From assembly GCA_052400625.1 (NCBI GenBank), contig JBQTGH010000011.1: DNA of 64,000 nucleotides. The stretch is one strand, 5' to 3'. The notes under the pieces are model-generated. The model did no database searches. It had not been told where the DNA came from and saw nothing but the letters and a program-made list of their open reading frames with translations. Numbering within the stretch: position 1 is the stretch's first letter; every line of letters starts with the position of its first letter. Origin of the DNA: Thermophagus sp052400625. GTDB taxonomy: Bacteria; Bacteroidota; Bacteroidia; Bacteroidales; Marinilabiliaceae. The translations under genes and the position numbers were made by a program. Shown in pieces: positions 34,601 to 43,026 of the stretch.

Positions 34601-36193
34601 TCGAAACAGGATGTAATCTTTCAGCCTTTCCTGTATTTTGATGGTGTCGGTATTTGGATTGTAGTCGACAAAACCGTAAAAGGAGAGTTGAAGGACCTGT
34701 TGTCTTACCTCACTCAGCGGTTTGTTCAAAAAGCGGGCATAATGTTTGGCCGTAAAGGGTTGTTGTTTGTTTTGATAGTAACAATTTCGGAGGCCAAAGA
34801 GGGGATGTATGGCATCCATTCCCTGAAGTTTGACGAAAAAAGCCTCACGATAATAGTCCAACGACTCAAAAAAGGAGTAGTTGTTGGCAGAACCCGGCAG
34901 CATGCGAAACTCCATGTAGTCGGAATCGAACTGCCAATATATGATTTCCGAATCGATGCTTACATTATGGTAGGTATCAAAGAAGGGACTTTGTGAAATC
35001 CCTTCTCCACTACGAATGAGATATAGTTCCTGAGAGGGCGCCATATATTTAAACTCCAAACCGGGATGACGAATCTGCCCGGTATCAAGGTGAATGGTAA
35101 CGGCCGTGTTTCGGCTCAATATTTCATCTTCTCGCAGAGAAAAGATGAGCGATTGTGCCGTAATAAAAAGGTTGCCGTTTCGGAATATGCTAATGGTAGC
35201 GGGGTTATTGTCGGTCCCTGATCCGCGAAATTTGGCACCATGCTGCGAAAAACCACCTTTGTAATTAATGTTGGGATGGATATTGTTAATATGGAAGGTT
35301 TGACGGTGAGAGGTGAATTGTGGATATTTGCTTGCTGAAGGTTCGCGGATGAACATGACCTGGTGTTTCACGCTTCCTTCCAGAGGTTCATTGAAATAAA
35401 ACTTATTGTAAAAGGTCACATTATCAACAAAAAAATCAGAACGACTCATGTTGATGGTATAGCTTCCAAAGGTGGCAAATACTTTGTCTTGGGGAAACCC
35501 GCTTCTTTCCCAGGTTATTTTTCCGGAAGTGCCGGTCCATAGGCCGGTCAGAATATTTAATTGGCCGGCGGTATTATAAATTTGGATGCTGTCGTTTCTG
35601 GAATGGCAAACCAAAGTGGTTGCCTTAACTTGCAGAAAAAGGGTGTCTTTTTCAAATTTAAAGGCATATTCGGGGCTTTTAGAATACCAGGCCACACCCG
35701 ATGACCTGAATAATTTTTGTTCTTCCAGAATGCCTTTGGTCGTCTTCAATAATTCATCAAAATGACGGACATAATAGCGGGGTTGATTAAGGAAGGTAAT
35801 GGCCGCCTCTTTCCATGTGAAAAAATTTTGATTGGGCGCTCCTTGATCAATAAAGGATTGGATGGTGTTCAGAAACAGAAAATAATCGGGAAATGCCCTT
35901 GCCTGCTTCTGGTAAAGCAAATCAGATATTTCAATGATTGATTGTTTTATTTCATCAGGTGCAGAATCGGAATACCAAAATGCCTCGAACTGATCCAGAA
36001 ACTCTTTGGCTCTTTTTTTCTCGGGAGATGCTTTAAAAATGGTTTCTAACTTATTGAAGTATTCTGCTTCTCCGGCGGATGAAAAGTGGTTTCCCCGGGA
36101 TTGGGAAAATCCAGAGACATATGAAAAAACGGAAATAAAAGTAAAAAACAAGGTTGCAAAGAAAGTGTGATGGCCGTGACCCGGTTTCTCCAT
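31673..36193 (-). CDS. Unrecognised 1506-residue secreted protein
   Basis: I do not recognise a named domain. The N-terminus has a hydrophobic segment (TFFATLFFTFISVFSYVSGF) preceded by a His-rich start, consistent with a signal peptide. The first 150 residues look helical (LETIFKASPEKKRAKEFLDQ, SIIEISDLLYQK); the rest is dominated by alternating polar/hydrophobic beta strands with many Asn, Gly, Asp and Phe/Tyr. A winged-helix-like stretch (about 480-530, NKPLSEVRQQVLQLSFYGFV) interrupts it. The C-terminal tail is acidic (DSDPADADDVVTDD). Similar giant beta-rich proteins are widespread in Bacteroidota genomes as conserved hypotheticals; an envelope location is likely. It stands alone on the strand and converges on the kinase gene. 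Confidence 0.7.
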   Translation of the reverse strand: MEKPGHGHHTFFATLFFTFISVFSYVSGFSQSRGNHFSSAGEAEYFNKLETIFKASPEKKRAKEFLDQFEAFWYSDSAPDEIKQSIIEISDLLYQKQARAFPDYFLFLNTIQSFIDQGAPNQNFFTWKEAAITFLNQPRYYVRHFDELLKTTKGILEEQKLFRSSGVAWYSKSPEYAFKFEKDTLFLQVKATTLVCHSRNDSIQIYNTAGQLNILTGLWTGTSGKITWERSGFPQDKVFATFGSYTINMSRSDFFVDNVTFYNKFYFNEPLEGSVKHQVMFIREPSASKYPQFTSHRQTFHINNIHPNINYKGGFSQHGAKFRGSGTDNNPATISIFRNGNLFITAQSLIFSLREDEILSRNTAVTIHLDTGQIRHPGLEFKYMAPSQELYLIRSGEGISQSPFFDTYHNVSIDSEIIYWQFDSDYMEFRMLPGSANNYSFFESLDYYREAFFVKLQGMDAIHPLFGLRNCYYQNKQQPFTAKHYARFLNKPLSEVRQQVLQLSFYGFVDYNPNTDTIKIQERLKDYILFRMGKKDYDVIRFNSITPKNIPNAKFDLKNYDLALQGVKNISISDRQNVVFIPEKQEVTLKFNRNFSFNGRIIAGMIQLFGDGFFFSYDDFRIDMSTIDSMRLNIGTNKTDEYGQPLLQPVDNTIAKLSGYLQIDTASNKSGLVDYPHFPLLVSNRNSYVYYDRPDIQSGAYSKENFYFELQPFEIDSLNQLNKRNIVFDGTFRSNIFPDIDDQLRVRSDFSLGFVKASPPEGYPIYQNKATFTNTIDLSNQGLIGKGLLSYGNTKAESEAFTFLPEETKGMAQNFNVEPQTTGVELPDVQGQNISIRFLPYEDKLMAKQTDNFFNLFQKETSLEGELTYSPNGLQAKGKLLMPTANLISEKMDLTHHALMADSADFHLIGGGNVEGISFKTNNLKAQIDFEKRKGRFQSRDVGNVVEFTDNRYIAFINEFTWNMDNNEIVLGASGSKGNRFVSIDRRQDSLDFIAPIAIYDVEEKTIKAREVPNIKVADANIILNDGIINIREKAEMDPLDSTLILINNSPHKFKNAHVTVEGKYQYQGNGQYDFRNGDNKTYTINFNDITVNNKNITVAKGSIPNEKLFTFDSHFAFNGDVELNAAEPFLSFDGGTQLLHSCHQYGPQDYLRFNARINPADILIPVEEKSVNTDIEKLSHHFFLQLDSTHAYSAFLEKSKGMNNNPILDAYGFLRYNDDLKSFEIAQKEKLANPDSAGNILRFYSDKCIVSGTGLLDLALDLEQVKLHSSGTIRHYRDQNEIEIDALFGADFMLDPNSIQAMASIILDSKAGDANTDKTILENRLREWTDSKTAENITKQYVTAADLSQIIPDHLKHTLCFTNIQFKWDTPSRSYYANDKATLGWIKDQAIEKEVQVKALISRSRGGNSFEIHIQSDEDTWFFFSYNNEKMMVLSSSKTFNTAIQQLDIDDRKMKTGLGQDNYVFQLGNNNRLKKFMNFFNVDSDPADADDVVTDDPDQSVSQDE

Positions 36194-36451
36194 TTTTATT
36201 AGTTTCTAAATTAACCAAAATTGTTATTTCTCAAAGCCTACCTGAATAATCGTAACCGGCAGGGAGACGTCGCATGGCAAAGGTTACCCCTATTCTCGGA
36301 TCCCGGTGGGGGAAGAGAAAAAACTGCGATGCTCTTTTCGTTCGTATAAATATTTCTATGTTATTGGCCGAATGGATCACGCACGACTAAGGTTTAGACA
36401 TTATCTTTAAGACAATTTCATATTGTCATGGCTGATTCATTCGCATAAAAT

Positions 36452-37297
36452 TTATTTTTTTCTATACGAGAGAGCTATCCAATTGTTCTGTTCTTTTAAA
36501 GAAAGATGTTCCCACCCCAGCGATAGGGCCATTGCGTTTAATTTTTCGAAATCATCTTTGTAGAAACCACTGAGTATTACTAATCCGTTATTTGTGAGGG
36601 CTTTGTCGTAGGATGGCAAGTCTTGCAGGAGGATGTTTCTGTTAATATTTGCCAGAATAATGTGGAAGTGATTATCGGAGGAGAGGAGGTCAGCATTACC
36701 CTGCTCAACGGTTATGTTGGAAATATGGTTGAGATTAATATTATCCTTTGCATTGTTGGTTGCCCATTGGTCAATATCTATGGCGGTAATATGGGCCGCA
36801 CCTTTGAGTGAAGCCAAGATGGCAAGAATGCCCGTACCACACCCCATATCCAGAACTTTAAGATTGGTTAGATCCATTTCCAACAGATGTTGAATCATGA
36901 GAGTCGTGGTTTCATGATGACCGGTACCAAAGGACATTTGGGGTTGAATAAGAATTTCGTAAGGAACTTTTTGCTCGGAGACCTCATGGAAGGGAGAGCG
37001 AATAATGCATTGGTTCGCGATTACAACCGGTTTGAAATAGTTTTGCTCCCACTCTTTGTTCCAGTTTTTGTTTTTCATCTTTTCCCATGAAATGGAAAAG
37101 CGGTAATCGGGGGAAGAAAGAAATGGCAGATTTTCAGGTCCAAGCGGACAATGTTTTTCAGAAGGAATATATGCTATTAGCCCGGTGTCTGTTTCCATAA
37201 AGCTATCATATCCCAGCTCACATAGCTGAGCAATCAGGATTTCACGGGCTGTTGCGTCGGTAGGGGTTATTTGAATGGTTGTTTGTATGAAATCCAT
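36452..37297 (-). CDS. prmA: Ribosomal protein L11 methyltransferase
   Basis: 281 residues, the usual PrmA length. The N-terminal substrate-binding part (IQTTIQITPTDATAREILIA) precedes the methyltransferase domain. Motifs seen: SFGTGHHETTTLMIQHLLEM (the PrmA signature), LDMGCGTGILAILASLKGA (AdoMet site, about residue 149), and ANINRNILLQDLPSY (the catalytic N-motif region). It trimethylates lysines and the N-terminus of ribosomal protein L11 in the cytoplasm. The tpiA gene ends 168 bp upstream of its start with a terminator between, so prmA is likely transcribed on its own. Confidence 0.96.
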   Translation of the reverse strand: MDFIQTTIQITPTDATAREILIAQLCELGYDSFMETDTGLIAYIPSEKHCPLGPENLPFLSSPDYRFSISWEKMKNKNWNKEWEQNYFKPVVIANQCIIRSPFHEVSEQKVPYEILIQPQMSFGTGHHETTTLMIQHLLEMDLTNLKVLDMGCGTGILAILASLKGAAHITAIDIDQWATNNAKDNINLNHISNITVEQGNADLLSSDNHFHIILANINRNILLQDLPSYDKALTNNGLVILSGFYKDDFEKLNAMALSLGWEHLSLKEQNNWIALSYRKK

Positions 37298-37401
37298 CTG
37301 CTAGAGTTGAAATTTTAAAGGGTTAAATTAAGTAATCCAGGGAATTGACTTATTTCTTCCTTGCTGTCAATACCCGAAATAGAATCGCTCCCATGCGAGT
37401 G

Positions 37402-37450
37402 AAAAAAAAGTGCCAAAGGGCATTATCATTAATGCACCAATTGGCACTTT
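37402..37450 (-). terminator. Terminator after tpiA
   Basis: A 10-bp stem, AAAGTGCCAA / TTGGCACTTT (37408-37417 with 37441-37450), encloses a second stem GCATTA/TAATGC. On the minus strand it is followed by TTTTTTTTCAC. It lies 15 bp after the tpiA stop. Confidence 0.85.
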
Positions 37451-37465
37451 GGGTATTTTAGAAAC

Positions 37466-38221
37466 TTAAAAAGCGGCAATAATTCCCATGAAATCGTCTG
37501 CTTTGAGAGAAGCCCCGCCAATAAGACCACCATCTACGTCGGGGTTGGCAAAGAGTTCTTTGGCGTTGGAAGGTTTGCAGCTTCCACCATAGAGGATGGA
37601 AATTTCATCGGCAACATTTTGTCCGTATTTTTCGGCCAAAGTTTTGCGAATGAAGGCATGTATTTCCTGAGCTTGGTCGGGCGAAGCTGTTTTTCCGGTA
37701 CCGATGGCCCATACGGGTTCGTAAGCCAAGATGATTTTTTTGAAATCGTCAGCCGAGAGGTGGAATAAAGCTTCTTCAATCTGACTTTTTACTACCTCGA
37801 AATGTTTGTTGGCTTCTCTTTCTTCCAACACTTCTCCAATACAAAAGATGGGCGTTAATCCATTTTTTAAAGCCAGATCAACCTTTGTTTTGAGAATGGC
37901 ATTGTCTTCATGATAATAGGCTCTTCTTTCGCTGTGTCCAAGGATCACATAGGAAGCACCTGTCGATTTCACCATTTCGGGCGATACTTCGCCTGTGTAG
38001 GCACCAGATTCATGATCTGCACAGTTTTGTGCGGCCACGCCGATCAATTCTTGGTCAACGGTTTTGCATACTTCTGAGAGATGAATAAAAGGGGTTCCTA
38101 TGATCACTCTGCAGTTGGGTGCTTTGGCTTGTAATGCATTTTGGAGTTCTTTAGCCAATTCTACCCCCTCTTGCAGGGTCTTGTTCATTTTCCAGTTTCC
38201 TGCTACAATGTTTTGTCTCAT
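37466..38221 (-). CDS. tpiA: Triosephosphate isomerase
   Basis: 251 residues. Catalytic residues are in place: Asn9 and Lys11 in GNWKMNK, His96 in GHSERRAYYHE, and Glu168 in AYEPVWAIGTG; the phosphate-binding GGS is in ILYGGSCKPSN. It interconverts dihydroxyacetone phosphate and glyceraldehyde 3-phosphate. It is the last gene of a three-gene minus-strand unit: the DoxX-like gene stops 12 bp before its start, and a terminator follows. Confidence 0.98.
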   Translation of the reverse strand: MRQNIVAGNWKMNKTLQEGVELAKELQNALQAKAPNCRVIIGTPFIHLSEVCKTVDQELIGVAAQNCADHESGAYTGEVSPEMVKSTGASYVILGHSERRAYYHEDNAILKTKVDLALKNGLTPIFCIGEVLEEREANKHFEVVKSQIEEALFHLSADDFKKIILAYEPVWAIGTGKTASPDQAQEIHAFIRKTLAEKYGQNVADEISILYGGSCKPSNAKELFANPDVDGGLIGGASLKADDFMGIIAAF

Positions 38222-38233
38222 TGTTCTTTTGTT

Positions 38234-39466
38234 TTATGGTTTTACTTGATTGTTGGATTTTAATATCAATGCTGCCAGTAGCGCTATCAAGGCTACATAG
38301 CCGAATATTAACAAATTGTTTCTCTTTTTCTGTTGAAGTTTCAGGGCTGTGGATAGCGGGTTTTGCATGCGGGAGGCCGCTGGCAAATCGTTGTAATGCC
38401 ATTTTCCGACAATGGTGCCTTTAATGATGAGCAACATGCCGGGATTGGAACGGACAATGGTTTTTAGGTTGGTTTCGTCGCCTTGTAAAAACTCAAAATT
38501 GGTTTTGTATGAGCGATTAATTTTTTCAGCATCTTCGAGCGATGAAGAGGTCACCAAATAAAAAAGGGCACCTTGATCGTTGGCGGCTTGTTGCAGCTCT
38601 GCCAATTGGATTGCTGTTTTTTCTTTTATGTGATTGATATTTGGTGAAATAATCAGAAAAAGCGGGTTTTCCAGAGTCATTAAACGGTCTGTAATATTCC
38701 CTTCCTCGGGGTGTTGCAGAACAAAATCGTGGATGGGAGGTTGATAACCTTCTGACAGGAGTTGTGTTTTACTGTCGATGAATACCCATGTGGTATCATC
38801 GTAAGGGTAATCTTCTTCGGAAAACTCCTTTCTGACATTATTTTTTTCCAAAATAAAAGTTGTCTTATACTGTGGTTGCGGAGCATCATCCGGGATTATC
38901 ATGCCCGATGGAATATGAGTCCCTATGGCGTAAGGTCTAAAATCCAACAGGGGAAGGTGGACAAGACTATACAATGAGATGCCTGCCACCCAAAGAATCA
39001 TTGCCAGCAAAAAGATGCGCTGACGAATCAAAGGGTAGGGGGATGTGAGGCTTTCTCTGGACAGAAAGAGAAATGTGGCGAAAACCATTATAACAATATT
39101 TTTCCAGAAGGTTTGCCAATTGGTTAATTTTATGGCATCTCCAAAACAGCCGCAATCCGATACGGGATTAAAAATGGCTAAAACGAGGGTGAGGAGAGTG
39201 AAAAAACTGAGAAAAATGAATGATAAAGTGGTTGTCTTGCGGGGAAATATGTTGAAGATGAGTAATATCCCCATGGTAAACTCAAGGACGGCCAGTCCTA
39301 TCCCCAATGGCAGGCCGAGAAACATGAGCCATTCTAAATGGAAGGCTTGGAAATAATCGTGAAATTTAATCCCGCCACCTATGGGGTCAACCGCTTTTAC
39401 AAAACCGGAAAAGACAAAGGTGGCACCTACAAAAATACGGCTGAATGATCGTAAAATATTCCACAT
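38234..39466 (-). CDS. DoxX/MauE-like membrane protein with thioredoxin-like C-terminus (BT_3928 family)
   Basis: 410 residues. The N-terminal part has four DoxX/MauE-type helices (SRIFVGATFVFSGFVKAVDP and later) and the motif FNPVSDCGCFGDAIKLTNWQ, a paired-Cys segment shared with MauE and some DoxX proteins. A fifth helix is near residue 155. The region 200-370 has a periplasmic thioredoxin-like look (LFLIISPNINHIKEKTAIQL) but no CxxC. A C-terminal helix (LIFGYVALIALLAALILKS) ends the protein. In Bacteroidota this family sits next to tpiA and DUF1599 genes; its function is unknown, and thiol-disulfide chemistry at the membrane is a guess from the Cys pair. Confidence 0.85.
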   Translation of the reverse strand: MWNILRSFSRIFVGATFVFSGFVKAVDPIGGGIKFHDYFQAFHLEWLMFLGLPLGIGLAVLEFTMGILLIFNIFPRKTTTLSFIFLSFFTLLTLVLAIFNPVSDCGCFGDAIKLTNWQTFWKNIVIMVFATFLFLSRESLTSPYPLIRQRIFLLAMILWVAGISLYSLVHLPLLDFRPYAIGTHIPSGMIIPDDAPQPQYKTTFILEKNNVRKEFSEEDYPYDDTTWVFIDSKTQLLSEGYQPPIHDFVLQHPEEGNITDRLMTLENPLFLIISPNINHIKEKTAIQLAELQQAANDQGALFYLVTSSSLEDAEKINRSYKTNFEFLQGDETNLKTIVRSNPGMLLIIKGTIVGKWHYNDLPAASRMQNPLSTALKLQQKKRNNLLIFGYVALIALLAALILKSNNQVKP

Positions 39467-39491
39467 GGTGATGATGTATTAAGGTTTAGTT

Positions 39492-40067
39492 TTATTGTTT
39501 GGTTTCTGTATCATCCGTGTGGTCTTGTGGAAATTCAATTTTAATCAGACCAAAAACTGCATAATTGATGATGTCCATATAATTGGCATCAATACCTTCC
39601 GAGACCAGGGTCTTGCCCTGATTATTTTCGATCTGTTTGGTCCGGTGAATTTTCATTAAAATGAGATCGGTAAATGAGCTGATCCGCATTTTTCTCCAGG
39701 CTTCATCATAATCATGATTTTTGTCGGTCATGAGTCGTTTGGCCTGGAAAATATACCTATTGTATAGATCGACTGCTTCCTGGGGATCCATGGCCGGGTT
39801 GTCGCTGGCACCCAGTTCCAATTGAATCAGTCCCATTGTTGCATAGTTGACGATTCCGATGAATTCGGAACGAATATCTTCTTGTATTCGGGCTTCCCCT
39901 TTGGTTTCAATGCTTCTGATTCTCTGAGCTTTGATGAAGATCTGGTCGGTCATGGAGCTGGGTCTCAGAATACGCCAAGCCGTGCCATAATCGGCCATCT
40001 TTTTTTTAAAAACATCCCTGCACAGTGAAATGATGTGTTCGTATTGTTGGTCTGTTTTTTCTGCCAT
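39492..40067 (-). CDS. Tandem DUF1599 protein
   Basis: 191 residues with two similar halves. The first has KMADYGTAWRILRPSSMTDQ and GIVNYATMGLIQLELG; the second has KNHDYDEAWRKMRISSFTDL and DIINYAVFGLIKIEF. Each half keeps the Tyr/Trp/Arg core of DUF1599, an all-helical family that resembles MazG-like nucleotide pyrophosphatases, although its activity is not established. It is probably the first gene of the DUF1599-DoxX-tpiA unit (25-bp gap to the next gene). It is divergent from folP. No membrane or export signal is visible, so it should be cytoplasmic. Confidence 0.9.
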   Translation of the reverse strand: MAEKTDQQYEHIISLCRDVFKKKMADYGTAWRILRPSSMTDQIFIKAQRIRSIETKGEARIQEDIRSEFIGIVNYATMGLIQLELGASDNPAMDPQEAVDLYNRYIFQAKRLMTDKNHDYDEAWRKMRISSFTDLILMKIHRTKQIENNQGKTLVSEGIDANYMDIINYAVFGLIKIEFPQDHTDDTETKQ

Positions 40068-40215
40068 ATCCTTATTTTGAGCCGTAAAAATACAAAAAAG
40101 CTACGGAACCTGTCGAGACAGAAGACTATTTTCTTGTTTTATGGTGTTGTCATGATATAAACCTTTGAAAACTCTCTTTTTTTAGTTTTTTTTGTTGAGG
40201 CTAAAAGGAATAAGG

Positions 40216-41100
40216 ATGGAAGACTTTAAAGTAGAAAACCGATTTTTACATAAAGCGCAAACTATTAATTGTCGGGGGAGACTGGTCGATTTAACCCAAC
40301 CGTTGGTAATGGGTATTGTTAATATAACGCCCGACAGTTTTTATAAGGGAAGCAGAGTTTCGGCCCCAGAGAAAGCGTTGCAACGGGTGGAGGAGATTTT
40401 GAGTCAGGGTGGAAGCATTGTGGATATAGGCGCCTATTCCTCCCGTCCGGGAGCTTCAGATATCTCGGCGGAAGAGGAAGGTTTGCGACTGTGGCCGGTT
40501 TTGGAAGCGGTGCGTAAGAAGTGGCCCGATCTATTGATTTCAGTTGATACTTTCCGAAGTTCTATTGCACGTCAGGCCGTTGAGCATTTCGAGATAGATA
40601 TCATCAATGATATTTCAGGGGGGGAATTGGATGAAGCCATGTTTGAAACCGTGGCCCAACTGAAAGTTCCCTATATTTTAATGCATATGAAAGGGACGCC
40701 TGCCCATATGCAGGAGCAACCCTATTACGAGGATGTCACTCGGGAGGTGATATTGTATTTGTCGGAAAAACTGAACCGACTGAGGGAATTGGGAGTTTCA
40801 GATGTAGTTATCGACCCGGGGTTTGGTTTTGGAAAAACCATTGAGCATAATTATCAATTGTTGAAAGACCTGGAGCAATTTTGTATGCTTGAATGTCCAA
40901 TTTTGGTCGGCTTGTCTCGGAAATCGATGATTTTTAAGTATCTTAATGGCTCTCCGGAGGATGCCCTCAATGGTACCAGCGTACTTAATACTTTGGCTTT
41001 GACCAAAGGAGCCAATGTTTTAAGGGTCCATGATGTTAAGGAAGCTGTGGAATGTGTTAAACTGGTATCGAAAATGACGGATCAGGATTTTCGGCATTAG
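40216..41100 (+). CDS. folP: Dihydropteroate synthase
   Basis: 294 residues from the ATG at 40216, which is preceded by an AGGAATAAGG leader; a TTG at 40192 is in frame but unlikely. The TIM-barrel signatures are clear: LVMGIVNITPDSFY, VDIGAYSSRPGASDI, ILMHMKGTPAHMQ, and VVIDPGFGFGKTIEHNYQLL. It joins p-aminobenzoate to the pterin diphosphate in folate synthesis and is the sulfonamide target. It begins a plus-strand unit with cdaA (77-bp gap) and a TIGR01777 gene, an order also known from other Bacteroidia. Confidence 0.97.
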   Translation: MEDFKVENRFLHKAQTINCRGRLVDLTQPLVMGIVNITPDSFYKGSRVSAPEKALQRVEEILSQGGSIVDIGAYSSRPGASDISAEEEGLRLWPVLEAVRKKWPDLLISVDTFRSSIARQAVEHFEIDIINDISGGELDEAMFETVAQLKVPYILMHMKGTPAHMQEQPYYEDVTREVILYLSEKLNRLRELGVSDVVIDPGFGFGKTIEHNYQLLKDLEQFCMLECPILVGLSRKSMIFKYLNGSPEDALNGTSVLNTLALTKGANVLRVHDVKEAVECVKLVSKMTDQDFRH

Positions 41101-41177
41101 AGGCCACTGACTATTGAAAGCCATGAGGGAGATAAAGGAGAAGAAAAAGATCAATTGATGCACGATAAAAATTTAAT

Positions 41178-41963
41178 ATGACATTTTTAGAGATACGATT
41201 TATCGACCTGGTAGATATTTTTCTGGTTGCATATTTGATGTTTCGGCTTTATAAGCTGATCAAAGGCACCGTTGCGCTAAATATTTTTATTGGGATTTTT
41301 GCATTTATTGTCTTTTGGCTATTGATCAAGTCATTGAAAATGGAATTATCCTCTACCATCCTTGATAATTTTGTCAACGTTGGTGTGCTGGCCATCATAG
41401 TAGTTTTTCAGCAGGAGATTAGGCGTTTTTTGTTATTGTTAGGAAGCCGCTATAACTTGCATAATAAATTTTCGTTTGAGCGTTTTTTTGAGGGAAAGTC
41501 GGCAGGTGCCGGGATGATGAATATCTACATAAAACCGGTCGTGCAGGCATGCGACTATTTTACACGCACCCGGACCGGCGCCTTAATTGTGATCACCAAG
41601 AATTCCGAGTTGCTTGATTTTGTTCATACAGGGGAACTTTTGAATGCCGTTATTTCCCGGCGATTGATAGAGTCCATTTTTTTTAAAAATAATCCGTTGC
41701 ATGATGGGGCGGTAATCATTAATAGAAATAAGATCAAAGCAGCGGGTTGTATTTTGCCGGTTTCACAAAACATGGAGCTTCCCAAGCGTTTAGGTTTGAG
41801 GCACAGGGCCGGGATGGGCATTACCGAATCTACGGATGCTGTGGCTATTGTGGTTTCGGAAGAACGAGGCAGGATTAGTTTTTTCCAGAATGGAAGGGGA
41901 GAATATAACATCTCGGCCGAAGAGTTGGAAAAACGTCTGGAGGCGGCAGGATTAACACGCTAA
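41178..41963 (+). CDS. cdaA: Diadenylate cyclase (CdaA-like)
   Basis: 261 residues. Three N-terminal helices anchor it in the inner membrane (about residues 8-80). The DAC domain carries the DGA motif at Asp176 (LHDGAVI) and the RHR motif at 208-210 (GLRHRAG), both needed to condense two ATP to cyclic di-AMP. The C-terminus is short, as in CdaA rather than DisA. The folP gene precedes it and an epimerase-like gene follows by 12 bp. Cyclic di-AMP commonly controls potassium and osmotic homeostasis; what it does in this organism is not shown here. Confidence 0.95.
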   Translation: MTFLEIRFIDLVDIFLVAYLMFRLYKLIKGTVALNIFIGIFAFIVFWLLIKSLKMELSSTILDNFVNVGVLAIIVVFQQEIRRFLLLLGSRYNLHNKFSFERFFEGKSAGAGMMNIYIKPVVQACDYFTRTRTGALIVITKNSELLDFVHTGELLNAVISRRLIESIFFKNNPLHDGAVIINRNKIKAAGCILPVSQNMELPKRLGLRHRAGMGITESTDAVAIVVSEERGRISFFQNGRGEYNISAEELEKRLEAAGLTR

Positions 41964-41975
41964 AAACGTTTCATC

Positions 41976-42833
41976 ATGAATATTGCTATTAGCGGAATTA
42001 CCGGTCTTATCGGGCGGGCATTATCAGAGCATTTACGTAAAGAAGGTTATTCGGTGATTGGGCTATTACGGGATGATTTCGGAAAGGGAGAAGTTGCTTT
42101 GGCCGAAAAATTAGAAGGCTGTGATGCTGTGGTTAATCTGGCGGGAGCCCCTGTTTTAAAACGGTGGACGACCCAGTGGAAAGAAACCATTTATAGCAGC
42201 CGGGTGGATTCAACATCACTTCTTCGGCAAGCCATGGGACGGATGAAATCTTTACCCAAGGTAGTGGTATCTGCTTCCGCTGTTGGAATTTATGATACGT
42301 TGAATGTTCATGATGAATATTCCAATGAATATTCCAATGATTTTTTGGGGAAAGTGTGTCAGGATTGGGAAAAAGAGATGTATAAGGTTAATCGTATTAA
42401 CATGCGATTGTGCATCGCTCGCTTTGGAGTGGTATTATCTAATAAGGGGGGTGCTTTGAGGAAAATGATTACTCCCTTTAAATTAGGTTTGGGGGGTAAA
42501 ATGGGGGATGGTTTCCAGCCAATGCCCTTTATTCATGTAGATGATGCTGTAAGGGCTATTCAATGGCTTATTTCATCGGCTGATCAGGAAGGGATATATA
42601 ATTTTGTGGCTCCTCAAATGATAACCAATGGGGAATTTACAAAGGAATTGGGAGAAGTGCTAAAGCGTCCCACATTTATGAGAATCCCCGGCTGGGCTAT
42701 AGAAATGATGTACGGGGAGGCGGCAAGTGTTCTGATGCAGGGGCAAAAAGTGGTCGGGAGACGTTTACCGGAAGGAGGATTTCAATTTTTATTTCCTGAT
42801 ATCCGGTCTTCGTTGAATGATTTGCTGAGGTGA
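41976..42833 (+). CDS. TIGR01777 family epimerase-like oxidoreductase
   Basis: 285 residues. A Rossmann motif NIAISGITGLIGRALSEHLR starts the protein. Further family marks are LVNLAG-like DAVVNLAGAPVLKRWTTQWK, VSASAVGIYD, CQDWEKE, and RFGVVLSNKGGALRKM with the Gly-rich LGLGGKMGDGFQ. The C-terminal DUF1731 part has MRIPGWAIEMMYGEAASVLM. The family (YfcH-like) resembles nucleotide-sugar epimerases but its substrate is unknown. A short coding repeat, EYSNEYSND, occurs near residue 110. It follows cdaA by 12 bp and ends the unit at the terminator 42942. Confidence 0.9.
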   Translation: MNIAISGITGLIGRALSEHLRKEGYSVIGLLRDDFGKGEVALAEKLEGCDAVVNLAGAPVLKRWTTQWKETIYSSRVDSTSLLRQAMGRMKSLPKVVVSASAVGIYDTLNVHDEYSNEYSNDFLGKVCQDWEKEMYKVNRINMRLCIARFGVVLSNKGGALRKMITPFKLGLGGKMGDGFQPMPFIHVDDAVRAIQWLISSADQEGIYNFVAPQMITNGEFTKELGEVLKRPTFMRIPGWAIEMMYGEAASVLMQGQKVVGRRLPEGGFQFLFPDIRSSLNDLLR

Positions 42834-42941
42834 TGGTTGGGGGCGGCAGTTCGCGAAATAGAGCGGGCTGTTGCGTGAGGTCTGGTGATTTCGGAAGTTT
42901 GGCTTGTTAAAAATGCAGATAAGAAAATGATGCAAAGAAAA

Positions 42942-42975
42942 GGGCTGTCCACCATTTTGGGACAGCCCTTTTTTT
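42942..42975 (+). terminator. Terminator of the folP-cdaA unit (likely bidirectional with pckA)
   Basis: A 9-bp stem, GGGCTGTCC / GGACAGCCC (42942-42950 with 42960-42968), is followed by seven Ts. On the minus strand it is followed by TTTTCTTTG, so it can also end the pckA transcript, whose stop is at 43027. Confidence 0.88.
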
Positions 42976-43026
42976 ATGAATTTTTGCCGGAAAAATTATT
43001 CCGGTCAAACAAAAACTCTAATTAAA

